Of a stretch of DNA of 64,000 nt, positions 12,161 through 22,466 are shown piece by piece. This DNA is from an uncultured Alteromonadaceae bacterium (GTDB taxonomy: Bacteria; Pseudomonadota; Gammaproteobacteria; Enterobacterales; Alteromonadaceae). Under the pieces are notes generated by a model. It saw only the letters and a program-made list of their open reading frames with translations. It was not told where the DNA came from and made no database searches. A program made the translations under genes and the position numbers. How positions within the stretch are numbered: position 1 is the first letter of the stretch; each line of letters opens with the position of its first letter. The DNA is taken from positions 1 to 64,000 of the forward strand of contig CAJXMO010000010.1 of assembly GCA_913056495.1 (NCBI GenBank). The letters are read 5' to 3'.

Positions 12161-12535
12161 ATGGCAACTATTAACCAGCTCGTGCGTAAGCCTCGTGTAA
12201 AGCAAACCGTTAAAAGTAACGTGCCTGCTTTAGAAGCTTGTCCACAGCGCCGTGGTGTATGTACTCGTGTATATACTACTACCCCAAAAAAACCAAACTC
12301 TGCATTACGTAAAGTTTGTCGTGTTCGTTTAACCAACGGTTATGAAGTAACTTCATACATCGGTGGTGAAGGCCATAACCTACAAGAGCACAGTGTTGTT
12401 CTGATTCGTGGTGGTCGTGTTAAAGATTTACCAGGTGTGCGTTATCACACTGTACGTGGTTCATTGGACTGTGCAGGTGTTGCTAAGCGTAAGCAAGCAC
12501 GCTCTAAGTACGGTGCTAAGAGACCTAAGGCTTAA
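12161..12535 (+). CDS. rpsL: 30S ribosomal protein S12
   Basis: S12 lines the decoding centre. The product begins [12 protein letters not shown] and contains [20 protein letters not shown] and [17 protein letters not shown], both typical, with lysines at the usual streptomycin-related positions. I start at the ATG at 12161, which matches the family N-terminus, rather than the TTG three bases earlier. A TAGGAG ribosome-binding site is correctly spaced. The product is 124 residues, as in E. coli. Confidence 0.98.
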   Translation: MATINQLVRKPRVKQTVKSNVPALEACPQRRGVCTRVYTTTPKKPNSALRKVCRVRLTNGYEVTSYIGGEGHNLQEHSVVLIRGGRVKDLPGVRYHTVRGSLDCAGVAKRKQARSKYGAKRPKA

Positions 12536-12612
12536 GGGTTCTCCGATCCGAGTAAGGCCAAGCATCATTAATAATTAGTTTTGGGTAATCCCTGAAAAAT
12601 TGGAGTAACAAA

Positions 12613-13083
12613 ATGCCTAGAAGAAGAGTCGTAGGTCAACGTAAAATCCTACCAGATCCAAAGTTCAAAAGTGAACTATTAGCAAAATTCGTAAATGTCG
12701 TTATGTTAGACGGCAAAAAATCAACCGCAGAAAATATTGTTTACGGTGCATTAGACATTGCTGCTGATAAAGCAAGCAAAGAGCATTTAGACGTATTTGA
12801 AACAGCTTTAGACAATGTTCGTCCTGCTGTGGAAGTTAAGTCACGTCGTGTTGGTGGTTCTACATATCAGGTTCCTGTAGAAGTACGCCCTGTTCGTCGT
12901 AACACTCTTGGTATGCGTTGGTTAGTAGAAGCTGCTCGTAAGCGTGGTGAAAAATCAATGGCACAGCGTCTAGCTGCCGAAATTGTAGACGCATCAGAAA
13001 ACAAAGGTTCTGCTGTTAAGAAACGTGAAGACGTTCACCGTATGGCAGAAGCCAACAAAGCATTCGCTCATTATCGTTGGTAA
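12613..13083 (+). CDS. rpsG: 30S ribosomal protein S7
   Basis: S7 nucleates assembly of the 30S head and contacts the E site. The 156-residue product begins [18 protein letters not shown] and contains [23 protein letters not shown], the family core. It lies 77 bases after rpsL with a TTGGAGTAA ribosome-binding site. Gene order rpsL-rpsG-fusA-tuf is the classical str operon. Confidence 0.98.
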   Translation: MPRRRVVGQRKILPDPKFKSELLAKFVNVVMLDGKKSTAENIVYGALDIAADKASKEHLDVFETALDNVRPAVEVKSRRVGGSTYQVPVEVRPVRRNTLGMRWLVEAARKRGEKSMAQRLAAEIVDASENKGSAVKKREDVHRMAEANKAFAHYRW

Positions 13084-13107
13084 TTCCAAACAAAGAGGAT
13101 ATTTGAA

Positions 13108-15204
13108 GTGGCTCGAAAAACTCCTATTGAGCGCTATCGTAATATCGGTATTTGTGCACACGTAGACGCGGGTAAAACTACCACGACTGAACGTGTGCTT
13201 TTCTATACCGGTTTATCTCACAAAATTGGTGAGGTGCATGATGGTGCGGCGACCATGGACTGGATGGAGCAGGAACAAGAACGTGGTATTACTATCACAT
13301 CTGCTGCTACCACGACATTCTGGCGTGGTATGGATGCTCAGTTTGACGACCACAGAGTAAACATCATTGATACCCCGGGGCACGTTGACTTCACCATTGA
13401 AGTAGAACGTTCTCTGCGAGTATTGGATGGTGCAGTGGTAGTGTTCTGTGCATCTTCCGGTGTTCAGCCTCAGTCTGAAACGGTTTGGAGACAAGCTGAT
13501 AAATATCATGTACCACGTATGGTTTTCGTTAATAAAATGGACCGTACGGGTGCTGACTTTTTAGCTGTTGTTAGACAAATCGAAAAGCGTTTAAATGCAA
13601 CGCCTGTTCCAATTCAATTGCCAATTGGCGCAGAAGAAAATTTCACTGGTGTAGTTGATTTAATCAAAATGAAGTACATCAACTGGAATGACGCAGACCA
13701 AGGCACTACCTTCACTTATGAAGATATCCCTGCAGATATGGTAGATGAGTGTGCAGAGTGGCGCGAAAAAATGATTGAAGCGGCTGCTGAAGCTTCTGAA
13801 GACTTGATGGACAAGTATTTAGAAGGTGAAGAATTATCAGAAGCAGAAATCAAACAAGCGCTGAGAACTCGTACACTGAACAACGAAATTGTTCTATGCA
13901 CAGCAGGTTCTGCATTTAAAAATAAAGGTGTTCAAGCAGTACTTGATGCTGTTATTGAATACATGCCGGCTCCGATTGATGTACCAGCAATTAAAGGCAT
14001 CAATGAAGATGAGTCAGAAGGGGAACGTCATGCAGATGACAATGAACCTTTCTCGGCGTTGGCATTTAAGATTGCAACCGATCCATTTGTAGGAACATTA
14101 ACTTTCTTCCGTGTATATTCAGGTGTCGTCTGTACAGGTGATGCTGTTTATAATCCGGTTAAATCCAAACGTGAACGTTTTGGACGCATTGTTCAGATGC
14201 ATTCAAATAAGCGTGAAGAGATAAAAGAAGTACATGCCGGTGACATCGCGGCCGCAATCGGCCTTAAAGATGTGACCACAGGTGATACATTATGTGATCC
14301 GAATCATATAATTACACTTGAGCGCATGGAATTTCCTGAACCAGTGATCGCAGTGGCCGTTGAACCAAGAACTCAGGCAGACCAAGAAAAAATGGGTATT
14401 GCTTTAAGTAAATTGGCTGCTGAAGACCCGTCATTTAGAGTTGAAACTGATGACGAAACAGGTCAAACTATCATTTCAGGTATGGGTGAATTACACCTTG
14501 ACATTATTGTCGACCGTATGAAACGTGAGTTTAAGGTAGAAGCGAATGTGGGTAAACCTCAGGTTGCTTACCGAGAGACAATTCGAAGTGCGGTTGAAGT
14601 CGAAGGTAAATTTGTTCGCCAATCTGGTGGTCGTGGTCAATTTGGTCATGTTTGGTTAAAAATTGAACCTCAGGAAGAAGGTGCTGGTTACGAATTCGTA
14701 AACGAAATCGTAGGCGGTGTTGTTCCTAAAGAATACATCCCTGCTGTTGATAAAGGTTGTCAGGAGCAAATGCTATCGGGTGTGTTGGCGGGTTATCCTG
14801 TGCTTGACGTTAAAGTCACATTATATGATGGTTCATATCATGATGTTGACTCTAACGAAATGGCATTTAAGATCGCTGCGTCAATGGGCTTCAAAAAAGG
14901 TTGTACTCAGGCTAATCCAGTATTACTTGAGCCAACAATGAAAGTTGAAGTAACCACACCTGAGGAATTCATGGGGGATGTTGTGGGTGACATTAACCGT
15001 CGTCGAGGTATGATCGATGGCATGGAAGATGGCCCAGGTGGTATTAAAATTGTTCGTGCTAAAGTACCTTTGGCTGAGATGTTTGGCTACGCAACTGATT
15101 TGCGTTCACAAACACAAGGCCGAGCATCATACTCTATGGAGTTTGATTGTTACGCTGAAGCACCTAAAAATATCACTGAACAAATAATCGAATCTCGAAA
15201 TTAA
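13108..15204 (+). CDS. fusA: Elongation factor G
   Basis: EF-G drives tRNA-mRNA translocation by GTP hydrolysis. The 698-residue product starts at GTG and shows the G-domain motifs [12 protein letters not shown] (P loop), RGITITSAA (switch I), DTPGHVDF (G3) and NKMDR (G4). Domains II-V follow, ending in the [17 protein letters not shown] region. The length is normal. AAAGAGGA lies upstream as the ribosome-binding site. It is 24 bases after rpsG. Confidence 0.98.
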   Translation: MARKTPIERYRNIGICAHVDAGKTTTTERVLFYTGLSHKIGEVHDGAATMDWMEQEQERGITITSAATTTFWRGMDAQFDDHRVNIIDTPGHVDFTIEVERSLRVLDGAVVVFCASSGVQPQSETVWRQADKYHVPRMVFVNKMDRTGADFLAVVRQIEKRLNATPVPIQLPIGAEENFTGVVDLIKMKYINWNDADQGTTFTYEDIPADMVDECAEWREKMIEAAAEASEDLMDKYLEGEELSEAEIKQALRTRTLNNEIVLCTAGSAFKNKGVQAVLDAVIEYMPAPIDVPAIKGINEDESEGERHADDNEPFSALAFKIATDPFVGTLTFFRVYSGVVCTGDAVYNPVKSKRERFGRIVQMHSNKREEIKEVHAGDIAAAIGLKDVTTGDTLCDPNHIITLERMEFPEPVIAVAVEPRTQADQEKMGIALSKLAAEDPSFRVETDDETGQTIISGMGELHLDIIVDRMKREFKVEANVGKPQVAYRETIRSAVEVEGKFVRQSGGRGQFGHVWLKIEPQEEGAGYEFVNEIVGGVVPKEYIPAVDKGCQEQMLSGVLAGYPVLDVKVTLYDGSYHDVDSNEMAFKIAASMGFKKGCTQANPVLLEPTMKVEVTTPEEFMGDVVGDINRRRGMIDGMEDGPGGIKIVRAKVPLAEMFGYATDLRSQTQGRASYSMEFDCYAEAPKNITEQIIESRN

Positions 15205-15262
15205 AATCTTAGTAACTAGTAATGGCCGACATGTAGGTCATCTTAAACAAAGGTAATTAAAA

Positions 15263-16447
15263 GTGGCTAAAGCAAAATTTGAACGTACTAAACCGCATGT
15301 TAACGTTGGTACCATTGGACACGTTGACCACGGTAAAACAACTTTAACAGCAGCAATCTCAACTGTATTAGCAAAAACTTACGGTGGTGACGCTAAAGAT
15401 TTCGCATCAATCGATAACGCTCCAGAAGAGCGTGAGCGTGGTATCACAATTTCAACTTCACACGTTGAATACGATACACCAACTCGTCACTACGCACACG
15501 TAGACTGCCCGGGACACGCGGATTATGTTAAAAACATGATCACAGGTGCAGCGCAAATGGACGGTGCAATCTTAGTAGTAAGTGCAGCAGATGGTCCTAT
15601 GCCACAAACACGTGAGCACATCTTATTATCACGTCAGGTAGGTGTACCTTACATCGTAGTATTCATGAACAAATGTGACATGGTAGACGATGAAGAGTTA
15701 TTAGAATTAGTAGAAATGGAAGTACGTGAATTACTTTCAGAATACGATTTCCCTGGTGATGACTTACCGTTAATCCAAGGTTCAGCGTTAAAAGCATTAG
15801 AAGGTGACGCAGCTTGGGAAGCGAAGATTGTAGAATTAGGTGAAGCATTAGATTCATACATTCCAGAGCCAGAGCGTGATATCGATAAGCCGTTCTTGAT
15901 GCCAGTAGAAGACGTATTCTCAATCTCAGGTCGTGGTACAGTAGTAACAGGCCGTGTTGAGCGTGGTGTAATCAACGTAGGTGAAGAGATTGAAATCGTA
16001 GGTATTCGCGAAACAACGAAGACAACCTGTACAGGTGTTGAAATGTTCCGTAAATTACTTGACGAAGGTCGTGCGGGTGAGAACATCGGTGCATTATTAC
16101 GTGGTACTAAGCGTGAAGACGTAGAACGTGGTCAAGTATTATGTAAGCCTGGTTCAATCACACCACACACTAAGTTTGAATCAGAAGTATACGTATTATC
16201 AAAAGATGAAGGTGGCCGTCATACTCCATTCTTCAAAGGTTACCGTCCACAATTCTACTTCCGTACAACTGACGTAACAGGTGCAGTTGAATTACCGGAA
16301 GGTGTAGAAATGGTAATGCCTGGCGATAACATCAAAATGGTTGTAGAACTAATTTCACCAATCGCGATGGACGAAGGTTTACGCTTCGCAATCCGTGAAG
16401 GTGGTCGCACAGTTGGTGCGGGTGTTGTTGCTAAAATCATCGATTAA
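15263..16447 (+). CDS. tuf: Elongation factor Tu
   Basis: EF-Tu delivers aminoacyl-tRNA to the ribosome. The 394-residue product starts at GTG and contains [34 protein letters not shown] and NKCD, followed by domains 2 and 3 ending [14 protein letters not shown]. Codon use is strongly biased, as expected for a highly expressed gene. It is the last gene of the str operon and is followed by a strong terminator. Confidence 0.98.
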   Translation: MAKAKFERTKPHVNVGTIGHVDHGKTTLTAAISTVLAKTYGGDAKDFASIDNAPEERERGITISTSHVEYDTPTRHYAHVDCPGHADYVKNMITGAAQMDGAILVVSAADGPMPQTREHILLSRQVGVPYIVVFMNKCDMVDDEELLELVEMEVRELLSEYDFPGDDLPLIQGSALKALEGDAAWEAKIVELGEALDSYIPEPERDIDKPFLMPVEDVFSISGRGTVVTGRVERGVINVGEEIEIVGIRETTKTTCTGVEMFRKLLDEGRAGENIGALLRGTKREDVERGQVLCKPGSITPHTKFESEVYVLSKDEGGRHTPFFKGYRPQFYFRTTDVTGAVELPEGVEMVMPGDNIKMVVELISPIAMDEGLRFAIREGGRTVGAGVVAKIID

Positions 16448-16470
16448 TTAAAATTTTAATTATTCAGTTA

Positions 16471-16496
16471 AAAAGGCGCCTTTTGGCGCCTTTTTT
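16471..16496 (+). terminator. tuf terminator
   Basis: AAAAGGCGCC, a short TTTT loop and GGCGCC followed by TTTTTT form a compact intrinsic terminator 24 bases after the tuf stop. Confidence 0.9.
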
Positions 16497-16547
16497 GTTT
16501 TACAATGAGCTTATCTTTTCACTAATCAGGTTGGTTTTCAGGCTGTT

Positions 16548-18893
16548 ATGTTAAAAAAATCCGGTAAATTATCTTGGCCAGAACGCGTTGCCAGAATTGT
16601 AAATCGTTTTGGTACATTAAGAGTGAGTTTATTCTTTTTTGCGCTCGCTTTCGGGTTTACTGCACTCGAAGTGACAGTACTTAATTATTTAATGTATGGC
16701 GAAGTGGTATTAAGGGATTATGTTGATCCGGTTTTATTGACCCTGTTAACTATGCCTTGGGTTTTGTATTTTATTTCAGAGCTTGTCAGACGGCTTGAGC
16801 GCTCACGTGAACATCTTACTCAAGTGATAGAGCAGTTGGAGGCGCTGCGCAAGCAAGATAAAGCTTCTGCATCTAATTTGCGCCACAATATCCAGCAACT
16901 GAACTACGAGATTGAAGAGCGAAAGCGGGCTGAACTGCAGCGCGAAGAAGCGATCCGTTTATTAAAACAACAAATAGAAGAGCGCCAGAAAACTCAGCAA
17001 AATTTATATGAACAGTCCATTTTATTAAGATCGGCTTTTGACTGTTCACCGGATATTATTTACTACCGCGATGAAAATGGCCGTTTCTCTGGATGTAACC
17101 GCTCGTTTGAAGAATTGACCGGTAAAACCGAAAAAGAAATGATTGGCCTGACCCCTTGGGATGTTTATTCTGAAGATATTGCCGAAAAAGTCGTCGCATC
17201 AGATAGAGAAGTACTTGCCAGCAACGCCAGCCTGACTTATGACATGTGGCTAACTTATCCAAGCGGCAGTAAAAAGCTCTTCTTGATTAAAAAAGTGCCG
17301 TTTTTTAATAATGAGGGTAAGCGTATTGGCCTGTTAGGTTTTGGCCGGGATATTATGGAAAAACAGCAGGCCCAGGAAGCGTTGGAAAAAGCGAGCCGGG
17401 ACAAAACTGCATTTATTTCTACCATTAGTCATGAGCTACGTACACCATTAAATGGTATTGTTGGTATCAGCCGTATTCTTAAGGATTCTCAGCTGACTAA
17501 AGAGCAGCATAATCAGGTCAGCACAATTTTTGCCTGCGCGGTTACCTTAGGTAACATATTTAACGATATTATCGATCTGGATAAGATTGAACGTAATAAA
17601 CTGGCCATTAATCTGGAACCGATTGAGTTGTCCGGGTTTGTCCACGAGCTCAATAGTGTTGCTAGCCTGATGGCTGAGCAAAAACAGCTTCATTTTAAAT
17701 TCCGCTCAAATGTACCTGAAGACCGTTGGGTTATGGCCGATCCGACTCGACTCAGGCAAGTACTTTGGAATCTACTTGCGAACGCGGTTAAATTTACACT
17801 CAAAGGCGATGTTGAATTTAATGTCGACTGTCACATTCGCAATACCTTCGCTTGGATTGACTTTGAAGTGGTGGATAGCGGTATAGGCATTCCGGAAGAT
17901 GACCTTGAAAATATTTTCACTATGTATTACCAGGTTGATCGTGAAGAAGTTCGAGCAGGCACAGGTACAGGTATTGGTCTGGCAATTTCAAAAATATTGG
18001 TAGATGCAATGGGCGGGCAAATCGAAGTTTACAGTGAAGTAAATCAGGGCAGTACCTTTTCTGTTTCACTTAAGCTGGATCTTGCAGAAGCGCCTGAATC
18101 TATTACTGACAGCAGCAGTATTAGTGGTTTGAATATTTTGTTGGTGGAAGATGTAGAACTCAATGTGGTTGTAGCTAACTCGATTCTGACCAAGCTGGGT
18201 CATAAAACAACGGTCGCTAAAACCGGTAAGCAGGCAATTGATAAGTTTATTAAGCAAAAGTTTGATATTGTTCTGCTGGATATACAATTGCCTGATATGA
18301 CAGGTTTTGATGTGCTTAAACATTGGCAGTCGCTGGATATGGAATTACCCCCAATTGTCGCATTGACTGCGAATGTGATTAAAACACGTGACGAATATCT
18401 GAATAAAGGTCTGACAGATGTGATTGCTAAGCCAATCAAAATAGACAATGTTCATAAAGTTTTTAATCGCTTGTTTGATCAGGACGAACCGATTGAGGCA
18501 CAGGCGTTGGACAATCAGACAGAGCATCTGGCTGATAAAAATATTGATAAAAAGATCCTGGATACAGAGTTCCTTGAGCAGCTTCTGGATACAATCGGCT
18601 ATGATTTAATCGAACAAAATGTTGAATTATTCGAGAAACTAATCAGTGAGTATATGGATATATTAAATACTAACTTGTGTGCTAAAGATCAGGATGAAAT
18701 TGGTAAGCAGGCACATAAGATAAAAGGTGCAGCTGCGTCTATGGGTCTTAAACGAATGCAGAATGTTGCAAATCAAATTCAGCTAACGGATAGCGCTGCC
18801 TGGTGGGAAAATCTGGATGATAGGGTCGAACAACTTAAATATGCTTCAGTGCATGATTTACAGATGTTAAAGGACTGGATTAATGCCTTGTAG
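16548..18893 (+). CDS. arcB: Aerobic respiration control sensor kinase ArcB
   Basis: ArcB is the tripartite redox-sensing kinase that phosphorylates ArcA under low oxygen. The 781-residue product has two N-terminal membrane helices (about 25-48 and 58-78), a coiled coil, a PAS domain (about 155-270), a HisKA domain with SHELRTPLNG (His295), a HATPase domain, a receiver with LLDIQLPD (Asp578) and a C-terminal HPt domain with QAHKIKGAAASMG (His723). The E. coli equivalents are H292, D576 and H717. The cognate arcA lies convergently downstream. Confidence 0.95.
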   Translation: MLKKSGKLSWPERVARIVNRFGTLRVSLFFFALAFGFTALEVTVLNYLMYGEVVLRDYVDPVLLTLLTMPWVLYFISELVRRLERSREHLTQVIEQLEALRKQDKASASNLRHNIQQLNYEIEERKRAELQREEAIRLLKQQIEERQKTQQNLYEQSILLRSAFDCSPDIIYYRDENGRFSGCNRSFEELTGKTEKEMIGLTPWDVYSEDIAEKVVASDREVLASNASLTYDMWLTYPSGSKKLFLIKKVPFFNNEGKRIGLLGFGRDIMEKQQAQEALEKASRDKTAFISTISHELRTPLNGIVGISRILKDSQLTKEQHNQVSTIFACAVTLGNIFNDIIDLDKIERNKLAINLEPIELSGFVHELNSVASLMAEQKQLHFKFRSNVPEDRWVMADPTRLRQVLWNLLANAVKFTLKGDVEFNVDCHIRNTFAWIDFEVVDSGIGIPEDDLENIFTMYYQVDREEVRAGTGTGIGLAISKILVDAMGGQIEVYSEVNQGSTFSVSLKLDLAEAPESITDSSSISGLNILLVEDVELNVVVANSILTKLGHKTTVAKTGKQAIDKFIKQKFDIVLLDIQLPDMTGFDVLKHWQSLDMELPPIVALTANVIKTRDEYLNKGLTDVIAKPIKIDNVHKVFNRLFDQDEPIEAQALDNQTEHLADKNIDKKILDTEFLEQLLDTIGYDLIEQNVELFEKLISEYMDILNTNLCAKDQDEIGKQAHKIKGAAASMGLKRMQNVANQIQLTDSAAWWENLDDRVEQLKYASVHDLQMLKDWINAL

Positions 18894-18933
18894 AATAAAT
18901 AGTGAGCTTAGTTGAGTTAAAACTAAGGTGGAT

Positions 18934-18961
18934 AAAAAAGCAGCCCATGGGCTGCTTTTTT
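18934..18961. terminator. Bidirectional terminator between arcB and arcA
   Basis: AAAAAAGCAGCCC-ATGG-type symmetry: GCAGCCCATGGGCTGC is flanked by A6 and T6, so it works for transcripts from either side. It separates the convergent arcB and arcA. Confidence 0.85.
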
Positions 18962-19003
18962 ATACCCTAATCATAATTTTTACCTAAATTTAATGGTGTT
19001 GAA

Positions 19004-19714
19004 TCACTCTTCAACTTCACCACAAAAACGGTAACCTTCGCCATGAATGGTAGAGATGATTTCAGGCGTATCCGGAATAGATTCAAAATGCTTACGTAAA
19101 CGACGAATGGTCACGTCTACAGTTCTGTCATTTGGTTTTAACTCGCGACCAGTCATTTCTTTGATTAATTGTTCACGCGTTAAAATTTTACCTGGGTTAT
19201 CTAATAGCAATTGCAGCGCGCGGTATTCACTTTTTGGCAGGCGCATGCTTTCTTGATTTGGTGAGATTAATGAACGGCTGTCACAATCTAATACCCAACC
19301 ATTAAATTTGTATTCACTAACAGCTTCAGTTGGCTCGTTTGGTACTGACTTAGTGCGGTTCATTAAGTTACGTGCACGAATTGTCAGCTCTCTTGGGTTA
19401 AAAGGCTTAACTAAATAATCATCAGCGCCAATTTCTAAACCTAAAATACGATCAACATCGTTATCACGGCCAGTTAAGAAAATTAATCCCATATTTTTAA
19501 TTTCACGTAATTCACGTGCTAACATTAATCCGTTTTTACCCGGTAAGTTAATGTCCATAACGACTAAATTAATGTCATTATTGTTCAGGTAGGTATGCAT
19601 CTCTTCGCCGTCTTCTGCAGCGAAAACATTGTAACCTTCAGCTTCGAACAAGCTGATAAGTGTATTGCGGGTGACCGCTTCGTCTTCTACGATTAGGATA
19701 TTATGTGTTTGCAT
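19004..19714 (-). CDS. arcA: Aerobic respiration control response regulator ArcA
   Basis: ArcA is the OmpR-type DNA-binding partner of ArcB. The 236-residue product has a receiver domain with phosphoacceptor Asp54 ([12 protein letters not shown]) and a winged-helix C-terminal domain containing [13 protein letters not shown] and [15 protein letters not shown]. The length is close to E. coli ArcA (238). The 149-base gap upstream should contain its promoter. I see no clear box there. Confidence 0.96.
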   Translation of the reverse strand: MQTHNILIVEDEAVTRNTLISLFEAEGYNVFAAEDGEEMHTYLNNNDINLVVMDINLPGKNGLMLARELREIKNMGLIFLTGRDNDVDRILGLEIGADDYLVKPFNPRELTIRARNLMNRTKSVPNEPTEAVSEYKFNGWVLDCDSRSLISPNQESMRLPKSEYRALQLLLDNPGKILTREQLIKEMTGRELKPNDRTVDVTIRRLRKHFESIPDTPEIISTIHGEGYRFCGEVEE

Positions 19715-19863
19715 GGCTTTTCGTCTTATGTTGATAAAAATTTTTTTATTTCAGTTGATTATAGTGACTAGCAGGCAATCTCTCAATCCATTCTATTGAT
19801 TTTCTGCAATTTATTCGTGACTTTTTTAACATTTTTAGTTAGGCCAGATTAATTTGCCTAACT

Positions 19864-21489
19864 CTAATCTGTTTCCGGATTAAGCCTGGGCAGTTTTATA
19901 TCAAACTGAATGCCTTTACCTAGTTCGCTTTCAACACTAATTTTACCGTTTAACCCTTGTGTGACTAAGTTATAAACTAAATTCATGCCTAAACCACTCC
20001 CGCCTTTACCTCGTTTAGTGGTGACAAAAGGATCGAATATTTTCTTTTTTAGCTGTTCGCTGATGCCTTTTCCGTTGTCTGCATAATGGATATGTAATAT
20101 TTGATTCGAGTATTCAATTGAGATGGTTATTTTGCCTGATTCGATATTCTCGAATCCATGAATAACAGAGTTGGTAACTAAGTTCGTTAGAATTTGCTGT
20201 AAAATACCCGGTTTTGATACCACCTCCAAATCCCTATCACAATCAATATCAACTTGATGTTGCTTAGTAGAAGGTTTAAGGGCGAGTAAGACATCTTTCA
20301 AAAAAATAAATAATTGTATTTTTTGAGGACTTTCATGAGTTTGACTCACCGCTAATTGTTTAAAATTGGTGACTAATTCTGCACTGCGATTAAGGTTTCG
20401 GTAAATAATATCCAGATTTTCTTTACTATCAGCTAAAAAGCGTACCAGATGACTTTCTGTTAGTTTTTTCTGATTAAGTGCTTCTTCAACCTGGTTTAGT
20501 TTATCCATTATCAAGGTTGATGCTGTGACGCCGAGTCCGATAGGTGTATTAACCTCATGCGCAATACCGGCAACCATGTCACCAAGCGAAGCCATTTTTT
20601 GATTTTCAACCAGTTGATTTTGAAACTCATGTAACTGGGCTAATGCATCCATTAACTCTTTATTTGAATCTTTAAGCGCTTCTGTTCTTTGGTAAATTTT
20701 ATCTTCCAGACTTTGATTTAGTTTTAGTATTTCAGCTTCTGCTTTTTTTTGCTGTGCCAGCTGCATTTCAACTCGGTCGAGCATAATATTGAGCGAGTTC
20801 GCCAGACTATCCAGCTCTTCTACATTTTGTTTGGGCGCTCTGACGCTATAGTCTTTTTCTTTGGCTACATATTTAAACAGATTGGCAAGTTCACTAATTG
20901 GTAGTGTAATTTTAGACTGTAAATAAAGGGCTATAATAAAGGCAATTACAATCGCGCTCGCCAATGTGGCCGCTTTTATATAAAGATTATGATAAAGCGA
21001 GTCATGGTAAGTGCGCAATGAAACCCTGATGCAAACAAAAGCCGCCTGATTTTGTTTAACATTGACTTGGGAGCAGAAGAGTAAACTATCTGACCCAAAA
21101 ATCGGGTCCTGGTAGTTTTTTATACTTTTATTATTGAGCGAAATCGGTAATGCATGTGGGCTGTGGTATCCGGCAAAAAAAGTGCGTTGATTGGTATCTG
21201 GTTCAATTAAATAGACCTGAATATTTTCAACAGTATCTGATTTTACTAATTGCTCGAGTTTAGCATTCGCTGTTTGGCCATCTAGTGAGTCGGCTGTATC
21301 AAGCAAGCTTTTTGCAACAAAGTCCGCATACATACCGACCTGAGAAACAAGCTGTGCTTTTTTTTGCTGAGTATCGACCAGACCATTTATTAAAAATACA
21401 ATTAACAACGCGCCAGCTGTAATAAGCGTAACCGTGTAAACAAAACTATGTTTAATAGAGCTGAATTGGTGTGACGTATCGAAACGCAT
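19864..21489 (-). CDS. Membrane sensor histidine kinase (HAMP-HisKA-HATPase), orphan
   Basis: The 541-residue protein has a first membrane helix at about 19-36, an extracytoplasmic sensor region (about 37-170), a second helix at about 172-191, a HAMP-like linker (to about 245), a coiled coil, a dimerisation/phosphoacceptor helix with GIAHEVNTPIG (His311) and a HATPase domain with N, G1 (DNGKGIS) and G2 (GGSGLGMNLV) boxes. The H-box type is that of kinases often found without a receiver partner gene. No cognate regulator is adjacent; arcA downstream already has ArcB. The ligand is unknown. Confidence 0.85.
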   Translation of the reverse strand: MRFDTSHQFSSIKHSFVYTVTLITAGALLIVFLINGLVDTQQKKAQLVSQVGMYADFVAKSLLDTADSLDGQTANAKLEQLVKSDTVENIQVYLIEPDTNQRTFFAGYHSPHALPISLNNKSIKNYQDPIFGSDSLLFCSQVNVKQNQAAFVCIRVSLRTYHDSLYHNLYIKAATLASAIVIAFIIALYLQSKITLPISELANLFKYVAKEKDYSVRAPKQNVEELDSLANSLNIMLDRVEMQLAQQKKAEAEILKLNQSLEDKIYQRTEALKDSNKELMDALAQLHEFQNQLVENQKMASLGDMVAGIAHEVNTPIGLGVTASTLIMDKLNQVEEALNQKKLTESHLVRFLADSKENLDIIYRNLNRSAELVTNFKQLAVSQTHESPQKIQLFIFLKDVLLALKPSTKQHQVDIDCDRDLEVVSKPGILQQILTNLVTNSVIHGFENIESGKITISIEYSNQILHIHYADNGKGISEQLKKKIFDPFVTTKRGKGGSGLGMNLVYNLVTQGLNGKISVESELGKGIQFDIKLPRLNPETD

Positions 21490-21632
21490 AGTGCTGCTAT
21501 TCTAATTAGGATAATTTAAAGTGTATTCGATAATGTTGGTTTCACAACTTATCAGCCAAAAATTTCATCAAGCAAAATACCCGTTTAAAGAGATTGTTGT
21601 GATGATTAAACAGTTTGTCTTTGGAGTCGTGA

Positions 21633-22049
21633 ATGAAAACATTGTGGGATTTGTATCAGCAAACGATATTTTTATTGGAGCAACCTTTAAGTCGTCAAAT
21701 TAATTTTGCTGTTATTACGGCCTATAACCCATTGGGTCAAATCCTTACCCTGGGCACAAATCATATTCGGGACAAGGCATTACAGTCGGATATTATGAGT
21801 TTACGGCATCCTTATCGAAAAGTATGGGGCTGTTCGTCCGAGCTGGATTATTCTGAAAAAAGTTGGGCTGTGTCTATGCCAAAAGCAGATGCGGTTAAAC
21901 TAGCAAGCAAATATCAACAAAATGCATTGTATTGGGTAGAGCAAGACAGATTGTATTTGCTACCTTGTTTATTAGAACGGGCGTCAGCCGTTGAACTTGG
22001 TGCTTTTAGCTTAAGGTGCAAAGTGCAAAAAGCGGGCTGTTGTAAATAA
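21633..22049 (+). CDS. DUF3293 domain-containing protein
   Basis: The 138-residue soluble protein contains FAVITAYNPLGQ near the N-terminus, a GCSSELDYSEKSWAVSMPKADAVKLASKYQQNALYWV central block and a leucine-rich end. This pattern is what I associate with DUF3293, a small family of unknown function found in marine gammaproteobacteria. GGAG lies eight bases before the ATG. It stands alone between a divergent kinase gene and a convergent small gene. No function is assigned. Confidence 0.65.
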   Translation: MKTLWDLYQQTIFLLEQPLSRQINFAVITAYNPLGQILTLGTNHIRDKALQSDIMSLRHPYRKVWGCSSELDYSEKSWAVSMPKADAVKLASKYQQNALYWVEQDRLYLLPCLLERASAVELGAFSLRCKVQKAGCCK

Positions 22050-22089
22050 TGGGTGATAGATAACACAGAGTGAAATTGTATTGATTTAT

Positions 22090-22401
22090 CTATTTACCTG
22101 AAATGAGTGCCAATAAATCTTCACGGCTGATTTGATAATCTTTTTGTGCCTGCTCTAGATTTTTTTCCAAGTTTGAGCGCTCTTTTTCTGTTGGATTGTT
22201 AGATGGCAAAAAATCGGTTAAACAGATGCAAAGTGCCTTGCCCTGATAGTGGGGGTTATCTGTGTTAATTGAGCGAATAATATAGTGAGGGCAACTGGTT
22301 GTCCGGGTTTTAGCCTGAATACATTCTGCAACCTCTGCATATACATTATTGACTAATGACAGGCTTATCAGACTTATCGCTGTTAATTTGAAGATATGCA
22401 T
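22090..22401 (-). CDS. Small secreted protein of unknown function
   Basis: The 103-residue product starts with a good Sec signal peptide (hydrophobic core ISLISLSLVNN, predicted cleavage after VYA around residue 22). The mature part of about 80 residues has three cysteines early (ECIQ, TSCP, ALCICL: four in total), so one or two periplasmic disulfides are possible. It ends in a charged helical stretch. I do not recognise the family. It is downstream of glgA on the same strand, 65 bases away, so co-transcription is possible. Confidence 0.6.
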   Translation of the reverse strand: MHIFKLTAISLISLSLVNNVYAEVAECIQAKTRTTSCPHYIIRSINTDNPHYQGKALCICLTDFLPSNNPTEKERSNLEKNLEQAQKDYQISREDLLALISGK

Positions 22402-22466
22402 AGTTAAAAATATTAAAGAGTAAGGATTGCTCTAAACCTTAGATATCAGGTTTAGAGCAATTCGGA

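Noticed and set aside
21521..21703. A 60-codon plus-strand frame before the DUF3293 gene
   Set aside because: It overlaps the DUF3293 start in another frame, has no good ribosome-binding site and no family resemblance.
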